DNA of 57,187 nt from Scleroderma bovista (Eukaryota > Basidiomycota > Agaricomycetes > Boletales > Sclerodermataceae): contig JAYMGJ010000378.1 in assembly GCA_037178675.1 (NCBI GenBank), positions 1 through 57,187 on the forward strand, in the 5' to 3' direction. A model generated the notes under the pieces. That model was not told the origin of the DNA, searched no databases, and worked only from the letters and a program-made list of their open reading frames with translations. Made by a program: the position numbers and the translations under genes. Positions 1-12,049 of this stretch are shown piece after piece (the stretch's first letter is position 1; each line of letters starts with the position of its first letter).

Positions 1-1434
1 AGAGACTCTGATGGGGCAAAACTAGTTTATGAGGCTCTTAACATGGTAGACGAGGGTGTCCTCGTGTTCAACGGCACAATTGTGTGTGCCGGATCACTGG
101 ATGAATGTCTACCAGACAACTATTCGAATTATCATAGAATTAAAGATCTCCAAGGAGGCTCGATTATGCCTGCACTGACTTCGGTAGGAACTGCACTTGG
201 TCTACAAGAGATTGCAATGGAAAGGGCTACATCGGATGGACCTGTTAACAGCCCTCTGTTGGGGTCTGTAACAGGTATCTTCAAAGATGGCATTGTTCGC
301 GCTTACGATGGCCTCATGTTTGGCACTCGAGATGCCCTGTTAGTCTATTTCCAACTTCCCTTAGCACAGCACACACTGACCACGAACCTTAGCCTCGCAT
401 ATCGAGCTGGCGTGACATCATCCATTACGGCGCCCATTATCTCGGAAAGTGGAGATAGCTTGAACGTAGGCTTTCCCCAGGGTGTTAGCGCATTCTTCTC
501 CCTCGGCGCAAAGCACAAGCTTGAACATGGTGCAATCATAGAGCCAGACGTCGCTCTGCATATTAGTATCTTACACAGGAGTACGGGCGCGAGTGTCAGC
601 GTGCAGATCGCTACTCTGCGTAGCTTGCTTCTTAACCACGACGACTCACCGAGAGGGAAGAAATTCCGGGCTGTGTATGATGTGAGTACCGTCTCATCCC
701 TCACCGTGGCTGTTCGAGGGTGCTGACTGCACGAATGCCGCAACAGGGTGCACTCACATTAGTTGTATATGCCAAGAACGCAGATATTATTGCTTCCCTG
801 GTGGTCCTCAAAGCCGAGGTCGAAGCACAATCAAGCGTTCCTATGAAGTTGACAATTATGGGGGGCGCAGAGGCCCACCTGCTCGCTCCAGAACTCGCAG
901 AAGCCAACGTCGGAGTCATTGTTTCTCCTGTCCGATCGTTCCCATACTCTTGGGAAGGTCGTCGCATGTGGGTGGTTTATTCCTTGTATCCCCACGGGCT
1001 AACCAATCGTCCTTTATGCAACGAATAGTCTTCCCGGCCCTCCATTGACAGAGGACAATGTATTGACAGCACTGATCAAAAACAACGTTACAGTTGGCAT
1101 CGGGCATCAAGGCGTTGGTGAGCTTGCCACGCTGACCGGGTGGGCAGCCCAGAATATGAGGTGGGATACTGCTTGGGTGAGTGAAAATTTCTACTTGGAT
1201 TGATGGCAAATCTTATAACTCATGCCTTGCAAGGTCTCCATCAATGCACCTGATGACATTGACACTGCAACAGCACTGGATATGGCATCCACGAACGTGG
1301 AGAAGTTGCTTGGTATTACCCGACACCCGGACACGGTCGATTTGGTTGCAACCATTGGGGGAAACCTGCTTGGCTTCGAAGGGAAAGTGGTCGCAGTCAT
1401 CTCGCAAGTTCGTGGGGTGGTCGATATTTTCTAA
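1..1434 (+). CDS. Amidohydrolase-family protein (CE9-like), 3' part
   Basis: The reading frame enters from outside the window, so only the C-terminal part is present. Joined exons (introns about 682-746, 968-1028 and 1177-1233, all GT-AG) give a protein resembling the fungal amidohydrolases often labelled carbohydrate esterase family 9 or imidazolonepropionase-like. Visible family traits are RAGVTSSITAPI, the segment LPGPPLTEDNV after the second intron, the VTVGIGHQG strand, and the C-terminal TATALDMASTNVEKLLGI followed by a short beta-sandwich ending at TAA 1432-1434. The metal-binding HxH motif lies upstream and cannot be checked. The family hydrolyses amide or amine bonds with one or two metal ions; the substrate cannot be read from sequence. 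The frame stays open through all four exons, so it looks functional. The family call is from motif recall, not a search. Confidence 0.72.
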
Positions 1435-1782
1435 AAAGCAACAAGTTATTGGTGTTGTACATAATAAGTGTATGACAGTTTCCTCTGATTAGCAGAATGA
1501 ATATTTAGTTACAAATATGCATTGTACTTCATAAACCGACGCCAAAACCACACGGGAAATGCCATCCATGTCCCGGCAAATTACAGATAAGGTGAGAATA
1601 TGATGGGAATCCAGGAATACATGTCACTTGCAATGAGGAGGAAACGGAGATGATGTGAAGATAATGGAAATGAAACTTCGAAAAAGACCAACAAACTTAC
1701 AACCATGAATCCAGAAATCCACATGTGTACGCCCCGAAAAGCCGGGTTACGGCGGATAAAACGAAAATGATTCCGCACCGAC

Positions 1783-3963
1783 TCACTTGACCTCCCCATC
1801 CAACTCTAACAGGTCATTGGCAAAATCCTCCAACTTGATGATACTAAACCGATCTCCATACGCCCCCTCTGCAAACTCCCTTTTCCACGCCCGACTCAAC
1901 CCATCCTCCCATGCATACAATTCAACTTTCCACCCCTTCTTGAGGGCAGTGCGAACGGGTCCTAAGAACCCTTCATCGCTGAACTGACCCACATTCCCGT
2001 CCCCAGTTGCCAGGACAATCGTCGCGTTAGGAGGGGGGATATCCACGTCCGCGATCGCTTGGTGCAATTTCAGCTGCAACAGCTCGTCGACGCCTTGTTC
2101 CCGATACTTAATGCGTGCAGATGTGGTGCCTGATGGGCGTGTTGACGATGAACTCGCGACAAAGTGACCATTCAAGTCTGAATCACCCCCAGCTGAGCTA
2201 CCGCGTGGGCGGTCCTTTGCAGAGGGGGACAACCCAGCATCGGACTTGCACCAGTCCGCATTGCGCGAGGAGACAGAGTCGGAAGGGTGGGCATGGCTCT
2301 GATTCACCCGACGGTCTTGCCCGTTCCCATCATCGGGAACGCGTGCGAATATACGCACTTCATAACCCAGCTGTTTTGCAGTATCCATGGGTTGGTATAG
2401 AGGGGAAGATGTTACAAGGCATCGTCGTGTTATCGGACGGCCACGTTCAAGAAGTAAAGCAAGGGCGGCATGCGAAAGATGCTTCGGACGGCGAGGGGCA
2501 GATCGATGCTTCTTGTGATAGGTCAAGAGACCAATTAGGATATTCGAACTGTGTCGAGGGTATCGGAAGTCAGTCGATGAATTCGTGACAATGAGAAATG
2601 AAACGTAACTGATCAACAAATATGTGGATCAAAGTGTCCCTCGGACGCGGGGCTGGGCCCCTAGGATCTGAAAAGTCCGAATCTCCAGCGCTAAAATCCT
2701 GGGTAAGTAGCGCAGTTATTTGTTCATAGTTCTCTGGGAACTTGAGGCGCAGCTTGTGCGCCAAACATCGTAATTTTAGAACCTGTGGGTCTGGTGGTAA
2801 AGTCTGCACTTGGAGTGCTGGTGTGGACTTGCTATGCTTCAGCTTGTCCCGCAGAAGTGAGGTGGCCTTTGTCCTCGGAGGCGTTGATGGGGTTGACTTG
2901 TGGTGAGTTGGAACGCTTTCAAATGAGGACGAGGAATCGGGGTCGGGGTCTGGAACAGGTGCGTCATCTCTATCTGCATCTCCACCCGTGTCTTCTGCAT
3001 GGGTAGCTGCAGTTTCGGAGGCCATTTCGGACATATCTTTGATCTTCTTCAAGATCTGTATGGGTTTCAGAGGTTTCTTCCGCCTGCGCCGCCTGCTGCG
3101 TCGTGCCTCTGAGTCATGGCTTCTATGTAGTCCGGTATCTGACGGGGAGCTATAATGTACCGTCTTCGCCTCTGCATGTCGACCTGCCTGTATTCTATGC
3201 CTCTCCGAATTCAAAAATTCGATGACGCTGTCGATGGTACCGAGCGTAGGGTGGTTGGGGTCGACGACAATATCGTCGGAGTCCACAGAACCAATAACGA
3301 GCGTCGGAAGGTCCGGTTCACCTTCTGTCTCTGACTCGGAACCCTCTAGTGCAAGAGAGCCGTTCTGAAACAAGTCGTCCTGAAGACTGTGGTTGATTTC
3401 ATAATCTGATATAGAGTCGACGACTTGTGGCTGATCGGCGGAGGTACTCTGTGATAGAGCACTGGGTGTATGGGAAAGGAGGTAAGAAGCAAGGATGCCC
3501 TGGTTCCACACAGTGGATCCTGGGGGTGCATCTGAATCCGAGTTATCCGGTGCTGAGGCAGGGAGTAGATGAGATCGCGAAGAGGTTTCTCCGATTTGAT
3601 GCTCAAAATCGATGGATACATTAGGGTGGAGGATTCTGGGTGGGCCAGTGTGAAAATGCTCGAACTCGCGAAATACGGACGTGAAAGCGCCGAGGTCTGG
3701 CACCTCTGAGATGGGGATTTACACAAACAAGTCGGATCAGAAATTAAGAGTCATGGGATCGCCATGAGGATAGATGGGAAGAGAAAATGCGGATTGAATG
3801 CCGCTCTGGTCAGTACAACGACCCAAAGGGGGCAATGGACCCCCATAAGAGATGCAGACTTACCGTCGGACGTAGCCTCGCTCGCGACGGAATAGGTTGA
3901 AAACGGACTAATCGGAGTTGGTGAGTTGACCGTCGTTTCCGAACTGGAATGGAGCATGTTCAA
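1783..3963 (-). CDS. NYN-domain protein (PIN-like RNase fold)
   Basis: Three exons (introns 2549-2609 and 3706-3863) give 653 codons with intact phase. The N-terminal ~390 residues are low complexity, Ser/Asp-rich, with a basic patch RRSRRRRRKKP that could be a nuclear signal. The second junction creates IHIFVDHSNILIGLL, the first strand of a NYN domain with its catalytic Asp. The domain continues after a disordered insert with ATIVLATGDGNVGQFSDEGF (conserved GDGN) and GWKVELYAWEDGLSRAW. NYN proteins are metal-dependent RNases of the PIN/FLAP superfamily, as in MARF1/limkain b1. The domain is split by a ~70-residue Ser-rich insertion, so it may fold around a long loop. Substrate is unknown. 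It is transcribed convergently with the upstream amidohydrolase. The start at 3963 is the first Met of an exon that splices in phase. Confidence 0.8.
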
Positions 3964-3969
3964 AGATCA

Positions 3970-4533
3970 TGAAGTATGTAGACAATGGATGGGTGTATGG
4001 CGCTTCCTGTCCGAGCAGAGGTGTTCTAGCGCTGCAGGACTGTATGATATTTATATCGGAAATAAAGCCCGCGCCGAGGCTCGAACGTGACAGCCGTGAA
4101 GTGGGAGAATGGAGAATGGAAAGACGGGTTGTCTTGAGTGTCTATGGAGAGACTGCGAAGAGAGACGGACACAAGGGAACGTGGAGGAGGCGTGCGCAGA
4201 CACCCAGTGAGTATTCATCACGTGACAACGCGTCATTGACAATCCCTGGCCAAGCTGCGTTGTCTCCGTAGTCGATCCATTTACATACTGTACCACCTGT
4301 CTACTCCCATCTACTGTAGTGTCCTTTGTTGTCTCTGTGAGCCAGCGGGGTCGTAGCGTCGTCGGCCGTATTTCATTACCACTGCTCGGGATCTTTTCCT
4401 AACCTTCCAAAAGACGCGTGTACGGTTCCGCATGGGAACCGCGCCTCACTCCTTAGGCGCGCTCTGGACTACTTAAGTCCTCAATCATATCCCCCCGAGA
4501 CCCGATTACATTGCCAGAGCTGATATCCTGCTC
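3970..4533. other. Intergenic, shared 5' region
   Basis: Region between the divergent NYN gene (start 3963) and the first bestrophin-like gene. I see no supportable coding exon; short open frames here lack family signal. It probably holds both promoters. A short upstream exon of the bestrophin gene cannot be excluded, because the in-frame codons before 4534 run to a stop without another ATG. Confidence 0.4.
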
Positions 4534-6588
4534 ATGTTAGGATCCACATTATCCCGCAGGGCTGCACAGGCATCCTTATTTCTCCATCAGCTCTGGGCAA
4601 TTGCCATCTTTCGCAGCTGGCGCATTCTCTCTTTCTATGGCGCGTGGGCCACTGGAGTCTCCCTCATTCACCACTACGTTCGGAAGGTGTCGTTGCAACC
4701 GACGCTTCTCACCGTGTACGTGATATTTACACTGGTGTCCGTGTGGCCTTTTTATCATTGCGGCCCTTCTCAGGCTTGGTACTGTCTTGGGCTTCGTCAT
4801 TTCCTTCGGCACGACCACCAGTTTTGACAGACACAACGAAGCGAGGAAACTCTGGTCTCGGATGTTATTAGCAACTCGTACATTTGCCCGAGCAGTCTGG
4901 TTTCATGTCCCAGGTTCGTCCATCATGAAAATGTATCCAGTCAGAGATTGCATCGTAACCCATTTCGGTGATCTACAGAGAACGCCGTCGGTAAAAAAGT
5001 GGAACCCGAAGATCAGAGACTTCTCGACAAGTACAAGGCCGAGACCCTTGTGGAGAAGAAGACCGTGATCAACTTGCTGAAGGCCTACGCTGTAGCCGTC
5101 AAGCACTACCTACGTAAAGAAGATGGCATTTACTATGAAGACCTCTACCCATTTATGCGGTTCCTTCCCGAGTACTCTTTCCCCTCGAACATTCCATCTC
5201 GTGACGTGCACCATCTTCCACCCAGGGGCAGAGATGACGCAGAGATGTGTTTGTCTGGCCAAAGATCTGATCGCGGTTCTACCCACCAGCGGATCCCGTC
5301 GGGCGTCCCTGCTGAAATGTCGAGTCATCCTCGAAATGTATCCACGAACGGCGCAAGTGAAGGAATTGGATCACCGTACAAGTTGTGGCCGGCTGAGAAC
5401 CCTCGTGACAATTCAATCAGAGCCCAGTGCAAGCGTCTATGGCTCGAGTTACGAGGAGATGAACTTCAAACTCAAGGGCGATCACGCTCTGAAATGTCTG
5501 ACCACAATGTCCCGCTTCAGATATCCTTATACCTAGTGAGTGAAACTCAATCTGTTACTGCACGATTACTAAATGGAGCCAGGGAGCGTACGTCGCAGCG
5601 TTGGAGGAAAGAAACCCTATGATTACTCCAACGATCGATGCTCCAGCTTTGTGTGAGTCGAAATTCGGTCCGGTTGTTCCAAAGGCTGAGGCACATTCAG
5701 CACTGTTACATTCATCATTAAGCAATCTGGTCGACACATTCACGGAGATGGAAAGAATCGCAACCACCAGAGTCGTGTATTGCCTCCATTCTCTACCTAT
5801 GCTGATGACCCTCTGATTCGCAGTGTTATAGACATTCGAAGCACTTGTGGTTACTGACGATCATTTATTGCCTGCTTTTGGTGGGTACTAGTTTGACGTC
5901 CCCGAGATAACAACTGTCTAAATCGAAGATAGCCATTCCAAACCTTGGAGACACTGGGCTGGATTACCATCCCTGCCACTGTCCTTGCGGTAAGGTTGCA
6001 AAGTGTTTGACCGTACGTCATATGTCATGTAACTTGCCAGAGCTTCATGTTCTTTGGTTTCCTCCTTGCTGGGGCAGAGATAGAGAGTGCGTTTGGTACA
6101 AATATCGGACGTCCGACCCACTAATGCTCTGTGATCACTGTTCCTAGATCCATTTGGTGTGTTGATCACTTATTCCGTCGTTACATCCTCTAATAGATTT
6201 GTCCAGGTTATGACAAGAATGATTTAGTATGTAGAAGTTGATCAAGCTGCCCGTAGTATCTAATGCACTCTTCCCCACCTAGCCTCTGAACGACTTCGTT
6301 CAAAACATCCGTAATTTGTTTTCTTGCTTGCTTGCTTATCACGTGCTGACGGAGTGAATGCGTACGACCAGATAAAGAGCTCGATGCGGTGACCTCACGG
6401 CCACTCTCACGACGTGCTGACTGGATTATCCACTCAGAGAACAACCACCTCTTCCCGCTGTGCCCCCAGAACGAAGACTCCCCGCCGGGAAGGAAACAAT
6501 AAAATACGTGACTCAGGCGCTGTATGACCATGTAGAGAGGTGTCGTGGGTATTCGTAATTAGTGTTCGGAAAGCGATGGAGATTCCCT
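4512..6588 (+). repeat. Inverted segmental duplication, arm 1
   Basis: This stretch matches 18423-20548 in inverted orientation, including exons, introns and about 230 bp beyond the bestrophin stop codon. Shared landmarks are the sequence around the gene start, the 9-nt micro-exon and its flanks, and the downstream AATTAGTGTTCGGAA block near 6558. Exons are clearly more alike than introns, but introns and the 3' flank are also recognisable, so this is a DNA duplication rather than retroposition. Confidence 0.8.
4534..6357 (+). CDS. Bestrophin-like (UPF0187) membrane channel protein, copy 1
   Basis: Eleven exons can be joined in phase to 428 codons. Order: two N-terminal hydrophobic segments, then LLTVLGTVLGFVISFGTTTS and FDRHNEARKLWS, the conserved cytosolic motif of bestrophin/UPF0187 proteins. 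These are followed by FHVP, a variable loop (about residues 160-270), NVPLQISLYL, SLLHSSLSNLVDTFTEMER, then HLWLLTIIYCLLLPFQ, LGWITIPATVLAS, FFGFLLAGAEIE and NPFGYDKNDLPL. Donors are mostly GTGAGT/GTACGT types; the intron at 5772-5823 has a weak donor (GTCGTG). NPFG is carried by a 9-nt micro-exon at 6148-6156. Bestrophins form pentameric anion channels; the fungal subgroup is uncharacterised. The ATG at 4534 is provisional. A paralogue lies inverted at 18.7-20.6 kb. Confidence 0.78.
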
Positions 6589-6882
6589 CGGGTTCACCTC
6601 TGTCTTGGCTGTGCCTTTCGAACTGGCTCAAGGCTTCTCCTTTGTATTTGTATTACGAGTCAGGAAGGCGGATGCAGGAAACGTCCCATTTGAACAGGCT
6701 AGTATACAGTATCCATGCATGTGGGCGGATATACAGGAGGTGCTGGTACTGATTGGGATGAAGGCTGGTGCTAAATACTTGTGTGGTATGAACTAGAGTG
6801 AACTGGACAACAAGATATGGGACATGCACAGATCCATGCAACGAGAGAAGAAAAGTCGGTATGCTTCGTTCAATTAAACGAT

Positions 6883-8559
6883 TTAAAGATCAAGACGTGA
6901 CGTCGAGCTGAGGGAACAGTGTTTTTGGTATCCTCTGTATGCAGCCTCCGCGTCCTGGCGAAGCAGTTCCAGAACATCCTTTTCATCAGCCACTGTAGGG
7001 TCTTCCGACCACGAAGCATCGAAACAGAACTCCTTCATGTCTCGGATTTGCGATAGGAGATGAGCTTTAAACTTCCTCCAACCAGGGGTATCGTTGGGAA
7101 GTAGCATGTTCATGATCTTGGCGTGGTCTTTAGGTTGCAACACCAAGAGCATGAACACGACCGCAGTGGTTCGCGTGCCAAACTTGAATTTCGTAGATTT
7201 GGGGCCCTGCAGTACACCCCTGACAAACACCTCCCTCTGAATTTTCTCCCTGTCTCTGGAGGAGAGCCATAAATTATAGGCCCATGAAGCGGCAAGGGAG
7301 GTGATGAACATGATTTGCCCAAAAAGTGACCCTTGTGGAATAAAAAGCAGCTGCACTATAAGCTGGAAGACGAGGCCAATCGAACACCATTTAACGTCCT
7401 TGCATCCTGAAGGTTCACTTTTGAAAGCGAGGGTGAACGCCCCACGAGTGATGGTGTTCACTGCCTTTTCGTTGCCTTTCAACACTACGAATTGTTTGTC
7501 CTTCTCGGACACAAGGATGCCGTCACCGGAGGTATCGAGGGAGGGAACAGGGCAGTGGAATGTGAATTCTGCAGAACCAATCACGAGGCAGGATATGCCA
7601 TTGACAAGGATGCCGAGGACGATCATTGAGAAAGAAACCCAATCGCCGAACTTGGCGCATACTGTAGCTGTTCCGACGCTGATCAGGATGGGTAGAACGG
7701 CGACGAGCGGGGAATAGACGGTGGTTTGTAGCAGCGCTGTTCTGCCATCTGGGAAACTATGGACAAGTTGACTGATGGTGACCCATACCGGTTGAGACTC
7801 CCTTCCATCCACCTCGTGCACCGGTTGGGTTATGAGCATACAATCCCTCACGAGAACTGCAGAAAATGGACCCGTTTCCTCCAATATTGCCCCATTTTGA
7901 GCGCCGATATACTTTGCTCCCTTCATGTTGGCCATCCCAAGGAGAGTGGCAAGGTCGGTGGGGACACCGGGGAACAGACCTTCAAGCAGCCTAGACTTGC
8001 AAAACTTGCTATAGCGCCTGGCGACCTCATATGTTCCTGGAGAGTTGTACCAGCCCAGCCATCGCCTGGTGGGGTTCAAGTGGAGGGTGGTCATGGCGGC
8101 TACAGCTGCATCACCGCCGAAAAAAGTTGCCATCCCCGATGTATCGAGGGAAAAGCTGCCTTTAGTGAGCGGGCCATCTTTGGTGTAAAGGGCACGAGAA
8201 CTGAGGGTATCCGGAGGAGGGATGTACATCTCCTGTGAAACTCGACTTCGTGGTATGGGGCCGGGGGGACGAACGATTACAAGGAACACGAAGGCAAAAT
8301 CGGCCCTGCGCTGGCCCCTGGGCGCCTAGTGGACCTTTGACCCCTTGGGACGATTGTGATTGCCCTTGACAATCCATCCGTGTCGAACACGGGCTAGTCT
8401 ACATGTGCAGAGGGTCAGTGGTGTGTACACGAGGTACACAAGCACCCATAATACGAGCAGATAAGTCACCGAGCGCACGATCGATAGTTCATTGTGCCCA
8501 TGGTACAAATTCAGCATAAGTCTAGGCCTGCAGCCCTTAATATCTTCAAGTAATATCAT
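6883..8559 (-). CDS. Basidiomycete multi-pass membrane protein, with in-frame stop
   Basis: A frame opens at 8559, runs over a TAG at 8326-8328 and continues to 6883 (about 558 codons). The first part holds one strong hydrophobic helix (TYLLVLWVLVYLVYTPLT). The second begins with FAFVFLVIVRPPGP and has further hydrophobic segments around LVAVLPILISVGTATV, SMIVLGILVNGISCLVIG, FQLIVQLLFIPQGSLFGQIMF and TTAVVFMLLVLQ. The tail is an acidic, charged cytosolic region. It resembles agaricomycete membrane proteins sharing the PQGxLFGQIMF and SWAYN motifs, function unknown. Both parts are in the same frame, so the TAG is either a nonsense mutation, a sequencing error, or lies in an intron with weak signals that I could not place. 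Otherwise the model is intron-poor. Confidence 0.6.
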
Positions 8560-8569
8560 GGCTCAAGCG

Positions 8570-9190
8570 CTCATGTACTGGCATCGTAACAGGTTGAGCT
8601 GAGAACCTTCGCGTTGCCCAAAGATCTAGTGACCCTTGTGGAATAAAAAGTAGCTGCACTATAAGCTGGAAGAAGCGAATCAAACACCATTTAACGGATT
8701 CGCGTTTGAAAGCGAGGGTGAATGCCCCACGAGCGATGGTGTTCATTGTCATTGCTATGAGCCCACCCTCCTTCATGAAAACTGCAGAAAATGAACCCGT
8801 TCCGAGCGCCATTATACCTTGCTCCCTTCACGTCGGTCAGTCCAAGGAAGGTGGCAAGGCCTGGACACCGGGGAAGAGAATTTTAAACAGCCTAGACTCG
8901 CAAAGCTTGCTATAATGCCTGGCGACCTCGTAGTACTATGTACCTGGAGAGTTGTACATACCACTGACCCAGCCGGAAAGTGGTCATGGCGGCTATAGTT
9001 GCATCACCGCCGAAAAAAACTTGACATCCCCGATGTTGAGGGAAAAGGCTGGCTGCCGTTAGCGAGCGGGCCATTTTCAGAGTAAAGGGTATTCAAAGTT
9101 TTGGATGGGAATGTACATACTAGGCATCTCCTGTGTGGAACTCGATCGACTTCAAAGTACGGAACCGAGGGGAACGGACGCTGCTTTATA
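8570..9190 (-). pseudogene. Decayed partial tandem copy of the neighbouring membrane protein gene
   Basis: Immediately upstream of the membrane-protein gene lies a broken second copy. Translating the minus strand recovers, in order, a segment like GGDAAVAAMTTL, a YNSPGT segment, the FSAV box, ARGAFTLAFK, VKWC and FQLIVQLLFIPQGSL. Compared with the intact gene, the several hundred bases between FSAV and ARGAFTLAF are missing, and frameshifts separate the blocks. The matching 3' portion after PQGSL is also absent. It is a degenerate fragment, not a gene. Confidence 0.75.
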
Positions 9191-9397
9191 CACGGTCACC
9201 TCTTGACTATACCCACTGCCATATTAGTTGCAAGGTGGAACACCGTCACGCCTCTGAGGGCTTGATCCCTGTCGAGTGCGAGCACGAGCACACTGATCAA
9301 CACTGCAATCTAAATCCGACGACGACGGAAAAAAGTGTTTCGTCTCGACTAACAAAGTTCAAGTGAGTTATCCCGGCCCGCAAGGCTCCGACGCATC

Positions 9398-11254
9398 ATG
9401 GCTGCTGCTCTTGGTAAGGTAAACTCAAAATATGATTGGACTGTATGATAATCATCACTCACACAAGGGTTTGAAACAACTTTACACTCGCGACTCTGAT
9501 ACCTGCGGATCACCGCAGATCAGTCCTCTCAGCCAAAAAAAAACAGACACTCTGGAAAACCAGGATAAACTTCTGCATCGTGGCCTTGAAACGTACTACG
9601 CAAGTGCCACTTTGCGCCTGACACCGCATGGTAAGTTATGTATCATTGGGACCCTGTACGTTCCCTATTACGGTCACTAACGTTTTTGACAGCCAGAGAA
9701 CTCAATCTACCCTGGACTACGTAGGCAAACTTTCTTACTCGCCTACCCCACGTATACGCATCTTGAATCCATGTTAGGCATGGTTGCCGTGGAGTGTCAC
9801 AGGGTATGTACACTACCGTACTTATATCTGCTTCTGGGAAACTCACCGTGGCCAATTCTCCCTGTCCAGCGATAACTTTGCACTTACTGGGCTCACCATG
9901 AATCCAGCGGAGGTCGCGTGTGTTCGAGTCTTTCCCTCCTATCTACAACTATCTGAGGTTTGTTCTTGCAGCCATGGTCCCTTCCTCATCGGAGTCGCAA
10001 TCAACATTCTCCTCTATGGGATCATGATCACACAAATGTATCTCTACTATAGCACTTGCAAGAGGTGAGTCTGTCTCATTGGATCTAGGTTTCGTACTGA
10101 CCAACCATGGCTAGCGATCATTTCTGGGTCAAGTTCTTTGTCAGCAACTTAAACCTCTGCCAATCCTTGTTCCAAAGCATTGACCTTGCACTCTCTTTAG
10201 GTCGCATACTTGTTTCTCGCGGACACAGTTAACACTCTCTTTGACTTCGTCTACGCTTACCAAGCCCTTGTGAACCATTTCGGTAGCTTGCTCTTTTCAC
10301 ATTGTACCCGAACAACCCTTCTTAATCCCTGTCGATCGCACCAGGGGATTCGCTATGGCTAACAACAGCAAATTGGGGCAAGTGTTCACTGTAACTTTTG
10401 AAGCTTGCTGACGTTGTTTTTTAGTGTTCGCAACTGGTAAGATGGGGCCTCATGAACGTCAGAACATATGTTTACGATTATGTTTCATCGCCTGTTCATA
10501 GACCCCATCATGACCGTATGCTTCCTCTCTTTTGTTCTGCAGCATGTCTGATCACCCAGTTAGGGTCTTATCAGTGCATCGGTTCAGCTCTTCTTTGCAT
10601 GGCGTATCTGTGTTCTTACAAAGAATATGTTGGTTGTTTCGGCTGTCGTACTACTGAGTGTCGCGGGTTTCCTTGGCTCTGTGGGCGCGACAATCGGGGT
10701 TCGGATGGTTCCCGTATTTGTTCAGTTCCAGAGGTTTGAGGTCATCGTGATCGTTTGGTTAGCCTGTGCGGCTTGTGCAGATATAATCATTACCACAGTG
10801 CTTGTGTTGCACCTGGTAAGTGCCGTCTTCGATCTGCTGATAAGACCTAAGACTTCTGCAGAGGAATCAAAAGAGTGGATTTCCTCCCACAGACGATGTC
10901 ATCGATCGTGTCATTACACGTAAGTCATCTCGCTTGTGGTTAGAATGGGCGTGCTGAAAGGCGTGGAAAAACAGTGACCATGCAGACGGGTCTCGTCACT
11001 TCCTTGTGCGCAACAGTCGACCTTGTTCTCTACCTCACAATTGTAAGAGCTACTTAAACTGACCAGACCAAACTACTTTTGTACCAACAATGTCAATTAA
11101 CAGACTTGGGGACTGTAGGTTGCTTCCCCTAGAGATCTAAGAAGGATTCTGACAGTACGACAGCCATCTGCTGTTTAATGTGCCACTCGCTAAGCTATAC
11201 ACGAACTCGCTGATGTCGAGTTTGAACGCTCGTGGTGGATGGAACAAGGTGTAA
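9398..11254 (+). CDS. DUF6534-family seven-TM protein
   Basis: A chain of small exons from 9972 encodes the basidiomycete DUF6534 fold: GPFLIGVAINILLYGIMITQ, DHFWVKFFVAYLFLADTVNT, then ANWVFATDPIMTGLISASVQ, LFFAWRICVLTKN, VWLACAACADIIITTVLVLHL, and the C-terminal signature LFNVPLAKLYTNSLMSSLNARGGW. The family has seven predicted helices and unknown function. One junction (after AAATTGG, near 10380) uses a GC donor. ATGGCTGCTGCTCTTG at 9398 followed by GTAAGG looks like the usual first exon (MAAALG), but it does not join in phase to the exon at 9972, and the implied intron is about 560 bp. Either an exon is missing from my model or the 5' end is damaged. The stop at 11252-11254 may be bypassed by a GTAAGT donor at 11251 into further C-terminal exons. 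Confidence 0.7.
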
Positions 11255-11844
11255 GTGCATCATCAAATGTAGGTTACCACGAACAAGTGACACGAGCCTT
11301 TTTTGATCGTATAGACTGTCCGGCGATGACTATGTATGCGACTCGAAGTGAGTGCTTTGATTATGTGAAAAAATGGGAATTGTCGAACGATGGGCATTGT
11401 ATTTTTTTAGAGCCCGTTCGGAAACCGTGTTAATGTATTAAACTGGTGCCTACCGAGGTGGGTTTACGTGCATAATGTCTCAATCCTCGATGGCCACCAA
11501 GTGGTTCATACTACATATGTAATATATTCCTCGGCCTGTAATACTGTGCTGATAGTCGCCGCCCGATATCTCAAATGAGTGTTTGTAATACGTACCAGCA
11601 GGGTATCCCTAGTTCTTTTCCACTTACTTAGATCTTGATCTCTAGCTGTCCTTCGACCGGCCAAATGGCTCAAAACCTCGCTGTGTGCTTTGAGCTGACC
11701 AAAATATTCTTGTCACCATCTGCCAACTCGTGTTCCTCGACATGCACGAATACCTAGTTAGTAAGATTGCTTCACCTTCGTGACCGCGTGGCAACAATTA
11801 TACATACTGGGGATGTACAAGAAGGCCAAATTTAAATTAGTCCA
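11255..11844. other. Intergenic
   Basis: May contain terminal exons of the DUF6534 gene (around 11318-11433) that I cannot assign with confidence. Nothing else recognised. Confidence 0.3.
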
Positions 11845-12049
11845 GTTTATAGTCCATTGAAAATGACAAATGTCAAATTTAAATTTTACTTTCACATTTC
11901 AATGCCCTTAAAATTTGAATTATAGCAGTAGTTTGAGATTTTAATGGCAGTAAAATTTGAATCACAACAATAATTTTAAATTTTAATGCAAGTAAAATGT
12001 GAAAGTAAAATTTAAAACTATCATTTGTCATTTTCAATGCACTATAAAC
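11845..12049. mobile_element. MITE-like AT-rich element with ~55-bp terminal inverted repeats
   Basis: The two ends are imperfect inverted repeats. The left end begins GTTTATAGTCCATTG at 11845, and the right end, reverse-complemented, begins GTTTATAGTGCATTG at 12049. The similarity continues inward through TGAAAATGACAAATG to TTTTACTTTCACATTT, with a few mismatches. The 205-bp element has no coding capacity. Its centre carries further short AAATTTGAAT-like repeats. No clear target-site duplication is seen at these exact borders. Confidence 0.65.

Noticed and set aside
4051..4296. Minus-strand ORF between NYN and bestrophin genes
   Set aside because: No family signal; sits in a probable promoter region.
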